Positions 53,418 to 61,787 of a stretch of 64,000 bases of DNA are shown one piece after another. The DNA is from Paenibacillus sp. Soil787 (GTDB lineage: Bacteria > Bacillota > Bacilli > Paenibacillales > NBRC-103111), in the NCBI RefSeq assembly GCF_001429545.1, contig NZ_LMSP01000012.1:452555-516554 (forward strand). Direction: 5' to 3'. A program made the translations under genes and the position numbers. Every line of letters starts with the position of its first letter. The first letter of the stretch is position 1. The notes beneath the pieces were generated by a model. It was not told the DNA's origin, searched no databases, and worked only from the letters and a program-made list of their open reading frames with translations.

Positions 53418-53443
53418 AAAAAAACTCCCATCTCAAGGAGCTT
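53418..53443 (-). terminator. Possible terminator of the GH4 gene
   Basis: GCTCC and GGGAG form a short stem followed by seven T residues on the minus strand, ten bases past the GH4 stop. Confidence 0.5.
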
Positions 53444-53452
53444 CTTCTTTAA

Positions 53453-54754
53453 TTATTTGAAAAAAGCCGGTAAATACGCTTTATTCTTCTCCAGCATTTC
53501 TTCCATAAGCATCTTGGCTACTGCTACTGACGGCACCAATGGATGGTGAACCAACGCTTGTAGAACAAGATCTTTACTGCCCGTAACAGCAGCTTCAATG
53601 GTGAGGCGTTCATATGTTTTGACTGCATGAATAAGGCCTTTGATATGTTCGGGAACTTTGGTCAAGCCTACTGGAATAGGGCCGCCCGCTGTAATGACAC
53701 AATTCACTTCAATACAAGCATCCTTCGGTAAAAAGTCGATGATATTATCGTTCATAACGTTCAGCGTTTGAATATCCCGCTTGTCATTGTAAATGGAATC
53801 CATGAGATTGACAGCTGCCTCGGAATAATAAGCGCCGCCGCGTTTCTCCAGCTGTTTAGGCTTCTCCTGCAAGTCAGGATCTTGATAAAGCTTGAACAAT
53901 TCATCCTCAACGCGCTTCACAACTTCCGAACGCGTTCCGTTTTCTTTGAGTGACACCAACTGTTCATCAAGCATGATATCCGTCATGTAAAAATATTTCA
54001 AATAATAGGAAGGCAGGGCTTGCAGCGAACGCAAGAAATCCGCATCCCATTCACTTGCCGGGACATTTTTGCCGCTATATTCTTCTTTACGATCCAGCAA
54101 TTCAGCTAATTTATCATCGCCTCTGATTTCAGCACGCGTTACCCAGTGGAGATGGTTTAACCCAACGAACTCGGTGTATATCTGTTCAGGAGCAGCATCA
54201 TATTTGTTCATTAACCATTTGTGCAAGCCGATAGGCGCATTGCAAAGGCCTATACTTTTCACTTTGGAATACTTATGAATCGCCTCAGTCACCATACCTG
54301 CAGGATTGGTAAAGTTCAGCAGCCACGCATTAGGACTCAGTTCTTCGATATCCTTACAAATATCAAGCAGCAACGGAATCGTGCGAAGCGCTTTCATCAT
54401 CCCGCCAGGGCCGGTCGTTTCCTGACCAATAACACCGTATTTGTTAGGAATATGCTCATCCCATTTACGGGCTTCCAAGAGACCTACGCGCATTTGCGTA
54501 CTTACGAAATCCGCATTTTCGATCGCTTTTCTGCGATCCAAAGTTAAGTGCACCTCGATCGGTAAACCGGACTTCTCGATCATTCTTTTTGCCAAATTAC
54601 CGACGATTTCCAGCTTGTGCTTACCTTCTTCTACGTCCACAAACCAAAGCTCTCTTACAGGCAACTGGGCATATCTTAAAATAAAACCTTCTACGATTTC
54701 CGGCGTATAAGATGAACCTCCGCCAATGATGGCAATTTTCAATGCATCTCTCAT
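53453..54754 (-). CDS. GH4 family 6-phospho-beta-glucosidase
   Basis: A 433-residue NAD+- and divalent-metal-dependent glycosidase of family GH4. The cofactor loop GGGSSYTPE is near residues 11-19. NFTNPAG near 146 and GLCNAP near 167 hold the metal-binding cysteine, with NHLHW near 199. Such enzymes split 6-phosphorylated beta-glucosides. ATG 54754 is ten bases after AGGA; the in-frame GTG at 54763 is too close. It follows the BadF-type kinase by five bases. No PTS or ABC transporter is in the operon, so the phosphorylated substrate must be made inside or imported elsewhere. Confidence 0.9.
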   Translation of the reverse strand: MRDALKIAIIGGGSSYTPEIVEGFILRYAQLPVRELWFVDVEEGKHKLEIVGNLAKRMIEKSGLPIEVHLTLDRRKAIENADFVSTQMRVGLLEARKWDEHIPNKYGVIGQETTGPGGMMKALRTIPLLLDICKDIEELSPNAWLLNFTNPAGMVTEAIHKYSKVKSIGLCNAPIGLHKWLMNKYDAAPEQIYTEFVGLNHLHWVTRAEIRGDDKLAELLDRKEEYSGKNVPASEWDADFLRSLQALPSYYLKYFYMTDIMLDEQLVSLKENGTRSEVVKRVEDELFKLYQDPDLQEKPKQLEKRGGAYYSEAAVNLMDSIYNDKRDIQTLNVMNDNIIDFLPKDACIEVNCVITAGGPIPVGLTKVPEHIKGLIHAVKTYERLTIEAAVTGSKDLVLQALVHHPLVPSVAVAKMLMEEMLEKNKAYLPAFFK

Positions 54755-54759
54755 TGCAC

Positions 54760-55758
54760 TCACATCCTAGTCTTATCTAATAATTGTATGGTTTGATAAT
54801 CGGATGTGGTTCGGAGTTTCTCATACACATCTATGGTAACGGAATTACCTGCGGCTTCCATCGCCATCCAAACAGCGCCAACCACAGGCTCGACGTTCAA
54901 TTTCACAATTGTGGCTTTGGGAGCGACTTCGCTTACTGCCTTTTCAATATAAGAATGAATAAAAGGCCCATCACCTCTTGCAATGACACTGCCCGCAAGA
55001 TCAACTTGAAAAGTCTCTTGTTCCATATTTAAACGTTTAATTACAGCTGCGGCTGACTTGCCAAGCTCTTCCCCTTGCACCTTGAGAATGCGGCAAGCGA
55101 CCTCATCACCCAGCTCTGCGGCTTCAAACAACAGTTTGGTCGTATGGAGCGGTACGGATTTGTTGTTATCCAGAAAATCGTCAAACATATCCTGCACCGA
55201 GTTGTAGCCAAGGAACTTAATCAGCAGCTCAGTCAGCAAAGTAGGCTGCTCCCTGCCATCCCATGACCGAATGACTGAACGAAAAGCCTCTACGGCGAGT
55301 GTGCCTCCCCCGCCAAAATCACCAAACTGATAGTTGAAGCCTCCACATTGAAAAAACTCACCCTGCCTGTTCTTGCCGGCACTATTCGTTCCACTTCCGC
55401 AGATTAGGACAACGCCAAATGGCTGGGACGTCCCGGCACGCAATGCAATCATGGTGTCACAATCAATCCCATAATTCGTAAATCCCAATCCGCCAATTAG
55501 CGGACGCAAGATCGTATAATCAATCGGTCGATCTGCGCCGGCAAGGCCGAAAAAAGCATATTCAATGTCGCTGTGTGTAAGCCCTGCCTGCTGTAGCGCC
55601 ATTGCTACAGAGCTTGTAATATTTCTGAGTGCTTGTTCTGCACCGAGTTGATGATTGCCATTGCCGTTATGCCCTATACCGATGATATGTCCATGTTCAT
55701 CTGTTACGAGCGTGTAGGTTTTACTCCCGCCTGCATCTAAACCCAAATAATATTTCAT
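54760..55758 (-). CDS. BadF/BadG-family sugar kinase (N-acetylglucosamine kinase-like)
   Basis: A 332-residue ASKHA-fold ATPase. The N-terminal phosphate loop LGLDAGGSKTYTLV is at residues 5-18, PFGVVLICGSGTNSAG near 113-128 and the GDFGGGGTLA loop near 145. Eukaryotic-type N-acetylglucosamine kinases are the nearest characterised relatives. Paired with GH4, it could phosphorylate an internalised disaccharide or amino sugar. It lies 36 bp after its LacI regulator and five before the GH4 gene. Confidence 0.87.
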   Translation of the reverse strand: MKYYLGLDAGGSKTYTLVTDEHGHIIGIGHNGNGNHQLGAEQALRNITSSVAMALQQAGLTHSDIEYAFFGLAGADRPIDYTILRPLIGGLGFTNYGIDCDTMIALRAGTSQPFGVVLICGSGTNSAGKNRQGEFFQCGGFNYQFGDFGGGGTLAVEAFRSVIRSWDGREQPTLLTELLIKFLGYNSVQDMFDDFLDNNKSVPLHTTKLLFEAAELGDEVACRILKVQGEELGKSAAAVIKRLNMEQETFQVDLAGSVIARGDGPFIHSYIEKAVSEVAPKATIVKLNVEPVVGAVWMAMEAAGNSVTIDVYEKLRTTSDYQTIQLLDKTRM

Positions 55759-55794
55759 GCTTTCAACTCCTGTATATATCCATCATCTCTAGTT

Positions 55795-56784
55795 TCATTT
55801 TCTCGTGGTGGATTCTCGAATGATTAATTCCGGCTCCAATTGCACCGTTATATTACGCTTGGCTGTACCATCAATCCACTTGAGCAAAATATCGACGCCT
55901 TGCCTCCCCATTTTGTCCGCCGGTTGACGAACGGTAGTTAACCTAGGGCGGAATTCCTCTGAGAATATCTGATCATCAAAACCAACAATGGACATATCAC
56001 CCGGTATTTTGCAGCCCTCATTTTTGAGCGCGTCCATCACACCAAAAGCCGTCAGATCATCTGCTGCAAACACCGCACTCGGAAGTTTTCCCGACTGAAT
56101 CCAGCGACTTGCCGCTTGATAACCGGAGGTGATGCTGAAATTACCTTTTTCAATCCAAGTAGGATCTAAACCGGCCTCCTGCATTGCACGGACGAAACCG
56201 CGCCGCCGCTCGCTGCTGCTTAAGTAAGGTTCAGGCCCGGAAATATGGGCAATCTCCGTGTGGCCTAAATCAATTAAATGTTTCGTGGCTTCGTAGCCAC
56301 CTTTATAATTATCAATGATGACAGAGGATATCGATGGATGAATATGCTGATTATCCAACATGACGAAAGGAATCTTCTTCTTTTTCAATTCCATGACATA
56401 GTCATCCTCATGAACCGGCGAGAGCATAATAACACCATCCACACGGTCCTCTTGGAACATGGAATTATCAAAAGATGCGAACACGTCTCTTGATATCGAA
56501 AGCGCTAAGAAGTAACCTTTCTCAGCAAGCCGATCGTTAATCTCTTTAACTACTGCATCCAAGAAAGAATCATTTAAAGTGGTAATGCCGAGTCCAATGA
56601 TACCCGTCTTGCCGCGAGCCAAGCTCCGCGCAGCAGCATTCGGATGATAATCTAACTCTTTCATCGCTTGCAGCACTTTTTGGCGATTTTTTTCACGTAC
56701 TGTGCCAGCTTGATTAATAACTCGCGAAACGGTAACGACGGACAAACCGCTTCTCTTGGCGACGTCAAAGATGCTTACTTTCAT
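55795..56784 (-). CDS. LacI-family regulator
   Basis: A 329-residue repressor-type protein. The HTH is SIFDVAKRSGLSVVTVSRVIN at residues 3-23. The hinge YHPNAAARSLARGK and a ligand domain with IVGFDDQIFSEEFRPRLTTVRQP follow. It heads a three-gene operon with the kinase and GH4. Two palindromes upstream are its probable operators. ATG 56784 is nine bases after GGAG; the eight-residue extension has a poorer site. Confidence 0.92.
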   Translation of the reverse strand: MKVSIFDVAKRSGLSVVTVSRVINQAGTVREKNRQKVLQAMKELDYHPNAAARSLARGKTGIIGLGITTLNDSFLDAVVKEINDRLAEKGYFLALSISRDVFASFDNSMFQEDRVDGVIMLSPVHEDDYVMELKKKKIPFVMLDNQHIHPSISSVIIDNYKGGYEATKHLIDLGHTEIAHISGPEPYLSSSERRRGFVRAMQEAGLDPTWIEKGNFSITSGYQAASRWIQSGKLPSAVFAADDLTAFGVMDALKNEGCKIPGDMSIVGFDDQIFSEEFRPRLTTVRQPADKMGRQGVDILLKWIDGTAKRNITVQLEPELIIRESTTRK

Positions 56785-56838
56785 ATCAAACAACTCCGCT
56801 CCTTTCACTTTTTTCTATGTAGTGAATCTTCATCACAT

Positions 56839-56860
56839 AAAGTTTAACCGCTTTAACTTT
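56839..56860. promoter_or_regulatory. Imperfect operator palindrome O1
   Basis: AAAGTTTAAC-CG-CTTTAACTTT is a 22-bp palindrome with two mismatched pairs and a CG centre typical of LacI-family sites. It lies 55 bases before the regulator's start. O2 at 56932 shares the same half site. Confidence 0.65.
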
Positions 56861-56931
56861 TAGAGTTTAGTTCTCCCTTTATTCTAGGAAATAGGTAGAT
56901 TTTATATTGTGCGCAAAAACGATCCCCTTCA

Positions 56932-56953
56932 AAAGTTAAAGTGCTTTAACTTT
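56932..56953. promoter_or_regulatory. Perfect operator palindrome O2
   Basis: AAAGTTAAAG-TG-CTTTAACTTT is perfectly symmetric over ten bases on each side. Its centre is 93 bases from that of O1, about nine helical turns, and an AT-rich TATAAAAT stretch lies between them. Confidence 0.7.
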
Positions 56954-57016
56954 AGTAAGTTGATTATATACGATGACATTCGGGTTAACAAGCGTAAAAT
57001 TCACAAGAAATTTAAA

Positions 57017-57057
57017 GAGAGACCCTATCTATTAACTAGATAAAGACTCTCCCTCAT
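57017..57057 (-). terminator. Terminator of the 57077 gene
   Basis: GAGAGTCTTTATCTA and TAGATAGGGTCTCTC pair with a few mismatches, followed by TTTAAATTT, about 20 bases past the stop. Confidence 0.65.
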
Positions 57058-57076
57058 TTGATTCCACTATTCATTT

Positions 57077-57673
57077 TCACATCTCCAGTAAGAGCATTTC
57101 TTGTCTCATTTCGATCAGCTTGGTTTTACTCTCCATGATCGCCTTGACATCACCCGAGGCCATAGCATCATGCAGGGTAGCTAGTTCATAATCCAGCTCC
57201 ATACGCAAAATAGGAATCCGATCATCGGTGCGTTTGGATCGCAGCGCTTGCATGACTTCCTCTACGGTCACGGCAGGCTCCTTCTGATACAGCACTTTAT
57301 GTTCGATACCGCTAATCTCGACCATTCGAATAATTTCACCGAACATAATATTCTCAATGAGAATTTGCCGATCCTTGAATCTTTTTACAACAGCATGACC
57401 ACGCGTATCACCTATCAGCTTCTCCATCATTTCGGCGAGCTTCTCATCTTTGAAGGAATAATTGCCTACGATTTTATACTTTTCACCGATTCGTTCGAAT
57501 TTCAGCTTAATCAGCTTGCGTCCTGTGCGAATGGAGATGATGAACTGAAGCTCGCTTTCGTTCCAATACAGAGAATAACCTTCCTGAATGAGTGCTTTAA
57601 TGAAGTTCCGGATTAGCCGGCGATCAAATCGTAACTCTAGGTTGCAATACTCCACTTCATGACTCTTACTCAC
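57077..57673 (-). CDS. Hypothetical protein, helical C terminus
   Basis: A 198-residue protein I do not recognise. The first half (residues 10-90) looks alpha/beta with IRNFIKALIQEGYSLYWNES, which repeats hydrophobic strand patterns; the last 60 residues are helical and charged (ELDYELATLHDAMASGDVKA). No membrane segment or signal is present. It starts at GTG 57673, six bases after GGAGGGG; the frame from 57688 includes the ribosome site. It is monocistronic with a terminator. Confidence 0.7.
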   Translation of the reverse strand: MSKSHEVEYCNLELRFDRRLIRNFIKALIQEGYSLYWNESELQFIISIRTGRKLIKLKFERIGEKYKIVGNYSFKDEKLAEMMEKLIGDTRGHAVVKRFKDRQILIENIMFGEIIRMVEISGIEHKVLYQKEPAVTVEEVMQALRSKRTDDRIPILRMELDYELATLHDAMASGDVKAIMESKTKLIEMRQEMLLLEM

Positions 57674-57895
57674 GGCAATCCCCTCCATAATTGGCGCATA
57701 TATTTTTGTTTAAATATTCAGACAACTTATCTGCTTACTCTTATCTTATTATGAATTCTATGTTTTAGCAACTTGGATTATTGACATTTTTTTAAGGAAA
57801 AACATACAAAAAAAGCTGCTGCCTGTATCATCACGGCTTCAGCCCTAAACTGGAAGAAAACGGCCTCAGCCTATGCAGTACCTAATATAGGGATC

Positions 57896-57924
57896 TTTGA
57901 GCGTAGCTCAAGGTCTCTCCGCTG
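57896..57924. repeat. Second copy of the 18277 hairpin motif
   Basis: TTTGAGCGTAGCTCAAGGTC and the following TCTCCGCTG agree with 18277-18305 at about 23 of 29 positions. It lies just beyond the stop of the next gene on the minus strand. Confidence 0.35.
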
Positions 57925-57927
57925 CGT

Positions 57928-58164
57928 TTAATGCCATCCCCAGAAAAATCCATCGCGCTCCCAAGCTGCTTTACCGCCATGAAGCTTTTTGAAAATTTTT
58001 TTCACGTCTTTGGAAATGGCTTGATTCCCATTCTCGTTCACATAGATGAAGGATTCCCCAAAATGTTGAATTATATAGTCCACTGCTTCTTTCTGATGTA
58101 AAATACCTGCAGACTTCAACTGCTCCATCATCCATTCCGCAACTTCATTCGCCGTAACGGCCAT
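57928..58164 (-). CDS. Small conserved protein (DUF6953-like)
   Basis: A 78-residue soluble protein. It has AEWMMEQLKSAGILHQKEAV, then FIYVNENGNQAISKDV and a C-terminal AWERDGFFWGWH, a pattern I recall from the DUF6953 family. The function is unknown. ATG 58164 is seven bases after GGGAGAG; ATG 58170 is almost adjacent to that site. It is monocistronic, upstream of the ABC operon on the same strand. Confidence 0.75.
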   Translation of the reverse strand: MAVTANEVAEWMMEQLKSAGILHQKEAVDYIIQHFGESFIYVNENGNQAISKDVKKIFKKLHGGKAAWERDGFFWGWH

Positions 58165-58271
58165 TTGCATTCTCTCCCTTTATTCGTATGTTTCATGGGC
58201 CTGTGTACAGGCGAGTGACGTTATTGTACCATAGTAACACAATCTTTTCGAAATCATCGTTCGAATAGGTA

Positions 58272-58304
58272 AAGGGCTATTCTGCAGAAGCAGATAGCCC
58301 TTGA
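58272..58304 (-). terminator. Terminator of the ABC exporter operon
   Basis: AAGGGCTAT-CTGC pairs with GCAG-ATAGCCCTT around an AGAA loop, just past the stop of the last permease gene. Confidence 0.7.
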
Positions 58305-58310
58305 TTTATG

Positions 58311-59465
58311 TTAACTAACCTCAGCATCTCCCGGTCTAAGAATGACCGACCCTACGCCCAAAAGAATCAATCCAAACAAGGTGAGTACCCCCATGTGCAT
58401 CCACATCTGCGATAGAGTCTGACCAGAAGCCATTCGCTGAATGGCCTCAATCACCCACTTTTGCGGAACGAAATTCGCAAGCTTCTGCATCCAGTCCGGC
58501 ATTAAGCTGATCGGCCAAAAACATCCGCCCAGCATACACGTTGGGGTAACAACAAGTGAATTAATCATGCCCATATTCGACGCATTTTTAACCATACTAG
58601 CTACAGCGCTGGCAATTCCCATGCTGGCTAATAAGAAAAACTCTAACAAAATAAACTGCGATACAAACGGTAGTCCGTAATCATAATTCGTTACATAGCG
58701 CGTAATTATGAGGATGACTAGCACCTGCAGCGTCCCGACCAAGAAACTGCCTATGAAATTCCCAAGTACAATTTCGTAAGAATGAATGGGAGCCGCATAC
58801 GTTCTAGCCATTGTGCGTTGTCTTCGATCATCCATCATCACGGAAACGGTATTATTGATTAACCCCATCATGAACATCAGCATGAAACCAATAACTGTAT
58901 GCATATTCGGATTCACATACAAATTAAGATCAGTGACTTGTGCGTTCACCTGATGCTTCTCCATCTGAGAAATTGTCTTCTCCACGGCTTCACGGAGCGC
59001 TGCATCTTGGAGCCCTTGCTTATTATGAAGCTCAATCGTTCCCTGATATCTAGATAGAATGCTATCCAGATTAATCTTGAGTGTGATCGAAGCCTCATTG
59101 ATGTTTAGTTGGTACATATCTATTTGAGCTGGTGTGCCTCTCATCAACGTCTCGCTGAATCCTTCTGGAATGAGAAAGGCGCTGCTCACTTTATGCTTCG
59201 TGATGTCTTCTTTAAGCACCGTTTCAGAAGCTTCTTCTTTAAGCCGATAATCAGGCAGCATCGAAAGTTCTTGCAAGAGATGGGAACCCATCGCTCCCCG
59301 ATCCAAATTGATATAAGCAATATCCACCCCGTGGTCACTCTGTTGACCTAGCATACCAATGATTAGCGAAACTGCTGCTGTTGGAATGACTAAATACATC
59401 AGAAAGCCTTTTTTCTGCAAAAGTGTACGACGCAGCATATTGAGAGCTATAAATAAGCTATTCAT
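58311..59465 (-). CDS. ABC-2 type exporter permease
   Basis: A 384-residue permease with one N-terminal helix, a long extracellular domain (about residues 45-190), and five C-terminal helices (190-375). It is of the ABC-2 membrane type with a YhgE/Pip-like exterior. ATG 59465 overlaps the stop of the other permease by eight bases. With that permease and the ATPase it should form one exporter, likely for lipid-like or antimicrobial compounds. The three genes share a bidirectional promoter region with a two-component system. Confidence 0.88.
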   Translation of the reverse strand: MNSLFIALNMLRRTLLQKKGFLMYLVIPTAAVSLIIGMLGQQSDHGVDIAYINLDRGAMGSHLLQELSMLPDYRLKEEASETVLKEDITKHKVSSAFLIPEGFSETLMRGTPAQIDMYQLNINEASITLKINLDSILSRYQGTIELHNKQGLQDAALREAVEKTISQMEKHQVNAQVTDLNLYVNPNMHTVIGFMLMFMMGLINNTVSVMMDDRRQRTMARTYAAPIHSYEIVLGNFIGSFLVGTLQVLVILIITRYVTNYDYGLPFVSQFILLEFFLLASMGIASAVASMVKNASNMGMINSLVVTPTCMLGGCFWPISLMPDWMQKLANFVPQKWVIEAIQRMASGQTLSQMWMHMGVLTLFGLILLGVGSVILRPGDAEVS

Positions 59466-60645
59466 GATATCCCGCCTTCCGATAAACAATCAGGGTAAGA
59501 AGCAACAATCCCCCGCTAATACACGCTAAGATTGATATATGTTGCCCGATGATTGCAGCATCACTTCCGAGCATAATACGAAACATACTCTGCATGGCCC
59601 AATGATTGAGTGTAAACTCCCCCATTCGCTGCAGAAGACCTTCTGGAAGAGGTGTGAAGCCTCCACTTAGGAAAGTCATGGCAAGTATGATCATTTGGAA
59701 CGTCGTGCTGATTGTTTTTGAAGATTTTGCTGCCAGCATAATCAATATCGCTAGACTCATCGAAGCTACAATAATTAATAAGCAAACCAGGAAGAGGTGG
59801 AAGAAATCATTTCCCCAATCGACACCATAGCACAGAATGGTTGTACCAATAACGAGAGCTGCCTGGACGATCGAGCTGAAAATATTTCCTAGAATTTTAC
59901 CCAACAAAATTTGATATTCGTGAATAGGCATCGCATTTAATCGGGATAATGTGTGCCTTTCTTTCTCTCCTTGCAAACCCAAGGCGGCTCCCATACCGGA
60001 ATATAACAAAAACATGACTAGCATAGACGCTGTGTAATACTGCATGGCCGTATAATTGGAGTTAGAAGATGTAAGCTTACCAAGCCGTACATGCGAAGAA
60101 GCCTCCGCTGCCGGTTTGAATGAACTGTCAATACCTTGTTTCTGCAAGAGCTCCGCTGCCCCGGGACCTGCCGAAATTATCGCGGATTGCATGTAATTAA
60201 CTTGATCCAAAAAGGAGCGAAGCGCCATCTTAGCGGTCAAATTTTGCCCATAATCCTGGCCTAGAATCATTTCACACTCTGCTTCTTTTCCCTCAAGCAC
60301 GCGGCTGCTAAAATCACTTGGAATGATGAGTGCAAACTCCGAATCCCCAGACTTGAGCCTTTTGACCGCTTCATCACGTGATTGAATGTTCATAGGCTGT
60401 ATAATCTTCATTAACTCCGGTGCGCTGAGAAAGGTTTTAAATCCTGCACTTAAGACTCCCGAATCTGACTGCACCACATCTACCTTAACGGGCTTCAGCG
60501 TCCGGTCTTCCATTTTGAACGCACCTGAGAGTGCCGAACCCAAAATAAATATAAGTAAAAGCGGCATCAAAAATCGAATAATGAGTACATATCTCATGCG
60601 CATAAAACGCAATATTTCATACTTAGCAATGATCCAAATCGGCAT
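59458..60645 (-). CDS. ABC-2 type exporter permease
   Basis: A 395-residue permease with the same layout as the next gene: an N-terminal helix (about residues 18-40), an extracellular domain to about residue 210, and five C-terminal helices with GLQGEKERHTLSRLNAMP in the cytoplasmic loop. The two permeases are paralogues and probably heterodimerise. It starts 12 bases after the ATPase gene. Confidence 0.88.
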   Translation of the reverse strand: MPIWIIAKYEILRFMRMRYVLIIRFLMPLLLIFILGSALSGAFKMEDRTLKPVKVDVVQSDSGVLSAGFKTFLSAPELMKIIQPMNIQSRDEAVKRLKSGDSEFALIIPSDFSSRVLEGKEAECEMILGQDYGQNLTAKMALRSFLDQVNYMQSAIISAGPGAAELLQKQGIDSSFKPAAEASSHVRLGKLTSSNSNYTAMQYYTASMLVMFLLYSGMGAALGLQGEKERHTLSRLNAMPIHEYQILLGKILGNIFSSIVQAALVIGTTILCYGVDWGNDFFHLFLVCLLIIVASMSLAILIMLAAKSSKTISTTFQMIILAMTFLSGGFTPLPEGLLQRMGEFTLNHWAMQSMFRIMLGSDAAIIGQHISILACISGGLLLLTLIVYRKAGYHE

Positions 60646-60657
60646 GGCGACCTCCTC

Positions 60658-61593
60658 CTAATCCCGTAAGGTTCTTCCGGTCAACGACAGGAATAATGCC
60701 TCAAGATCAGGCTCTACCTGTGTGAGCGATTGAATTTTCACTTCGTGTTTGGAAAGGATGAACAGGATATCCTGTAAATAGGTTTGGGAGGAACCCACCA
60801 GCAGTTCAAGTGTCTGTTCATGAATGGTGACTTGCTTAATCCGCGGATGATCCCTTATTTCTTTGACGGCTTCTTCCCTCAGGTTAACTGCTTGAATGAT
60901 AATTTTATTGTCCTGCTCAACTTTACCGCGCAATTCTTCTTGAGTTCCGCAAGCTATGAGATGCCCATGATCCATGATGCCGACCCGTGTGGATATGGCG
61001 GACACTTCCTCCATGTAATGTGAGGTATAAATAATCGTTGAGCCCATACGGTTCAGCGTCCTAACCGATTCCAGAATGTGGTTTCGGGATTGCGGATCGA
61101 TGCCCACCGTAGGTTCATCCATAATAATCAGTTTTGGACGATGCATAATTGCACACGCGATATTCAATCTTCGCTTCATCCCGCCCGAAAAGGAACTTGG
61201 TCTATCACGAGCGCGATCCAATAATCCTGCAAATTCAAGCGCTTCGTCCACTCTTTCTTTTAGCAGCTTCCCCCTTAATCCATATAACTTCGCGAAAAAA
61301 GTAACATTTTCTCGTGCTGTTAGATTTTCGAAAATCGCGAGATCCTGTGGAACAAGGCCAATTCTCCGTTTCACTTCAATGGTATCTTTCGCTACCGAGA
61401 GTCCATCGACAAACATTTCGCCTTGATCGATTTTAAGCAGGCCGCTCAGCATTTTGATCGTTGTGCTTTTCCCAGCCCCATTGGGACCTAACAATCCGAA
61501 AATTTCACCTTCCTGAATCGAAAAATTCAAATGATCGACAGAAATTTGATTGCTATACTTTTTGACTACATTTTTTATATGAACAAAGCTCAC
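60658..61593 (-). CDS. ABC transporter ATP-binding protein
   Basis: A 311-residue ATPase of the drug/antibiotic exporter (DrrA/CcmA-like) type. Walker A is GLLGPNGAGKSTTIKML at residues 33-49, the signature is SFSGGMKRRLNIACAIMHRP near 138-157, and Walker B is LIIMDEPTVGID near 160-171. A C-terminal DrrA-type extension is present. It leads the operon with two permease genes and is divergent from a histidine kinase gene. Confidence 0.94.
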   Translation of the reverse strand: MSFVHIKNVVKKYSNQISVDHLNFSIQEGEIFGLLGPNGAGKSTTIKMLSGLLKIDQGEMFVDGLSVAKDTIEVKRRIGLVPQDLAIFENLTARENVTFFAKLYGLRGKLLKERVDEALEFAGLLDRARDRPSSFSGGMKRRLNIACAIMHRPKLIIMDEPTVGIDPQSRNHILESVRTLNRMGSTIIYTSHYMEEVSAISTRVGIMDHGHLIACGTQEELRGKVEQDNKIIIQAVNLREEAVKEIRDHPRIKQVTIHEQTLELLVGSSQTYLQDILFILSKHEVKIQSLTQVEPDLEALFLSLTGRTLRD

Positions 61594-61724
61594 AAGATCC
61601 TCTCCCTATTCCCTTATTCCAATTAGTTTTATTACAATCATTGTATCTCCAAGGGATCCCACTAACAGGTAGATTAAGTCATTATTCAAAGGTGACAAAA
61701 GTCATTATCTGTCTATTAGACGTG

Positions 61725-61752
61725 TTAACCGGCTTGGCTAGTATGGTATACT
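61725..61752 (+). promoter_or_regulatory. Promoter of the histidine kinase gene
   Basis: An extended -10 TGGTATACT (TATACT at 61747-61752) with a TTAACC -35 16 bases away. Transcription would start near 61759, inside the longer frame, so the kinase must start at TTG 61788. Confidence 0.65.
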
Positions 61753-61787
61753 TTGCTTACACTTGCCCTGCAAAGGAAGGAAATCGA

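Noticed and set aside
61641-61787. 49-residue extension of the histidine kinase
   Set aside because: A good promoter lies inside it and TTG 61788 has a strong Shine-Dalgarno sequence.
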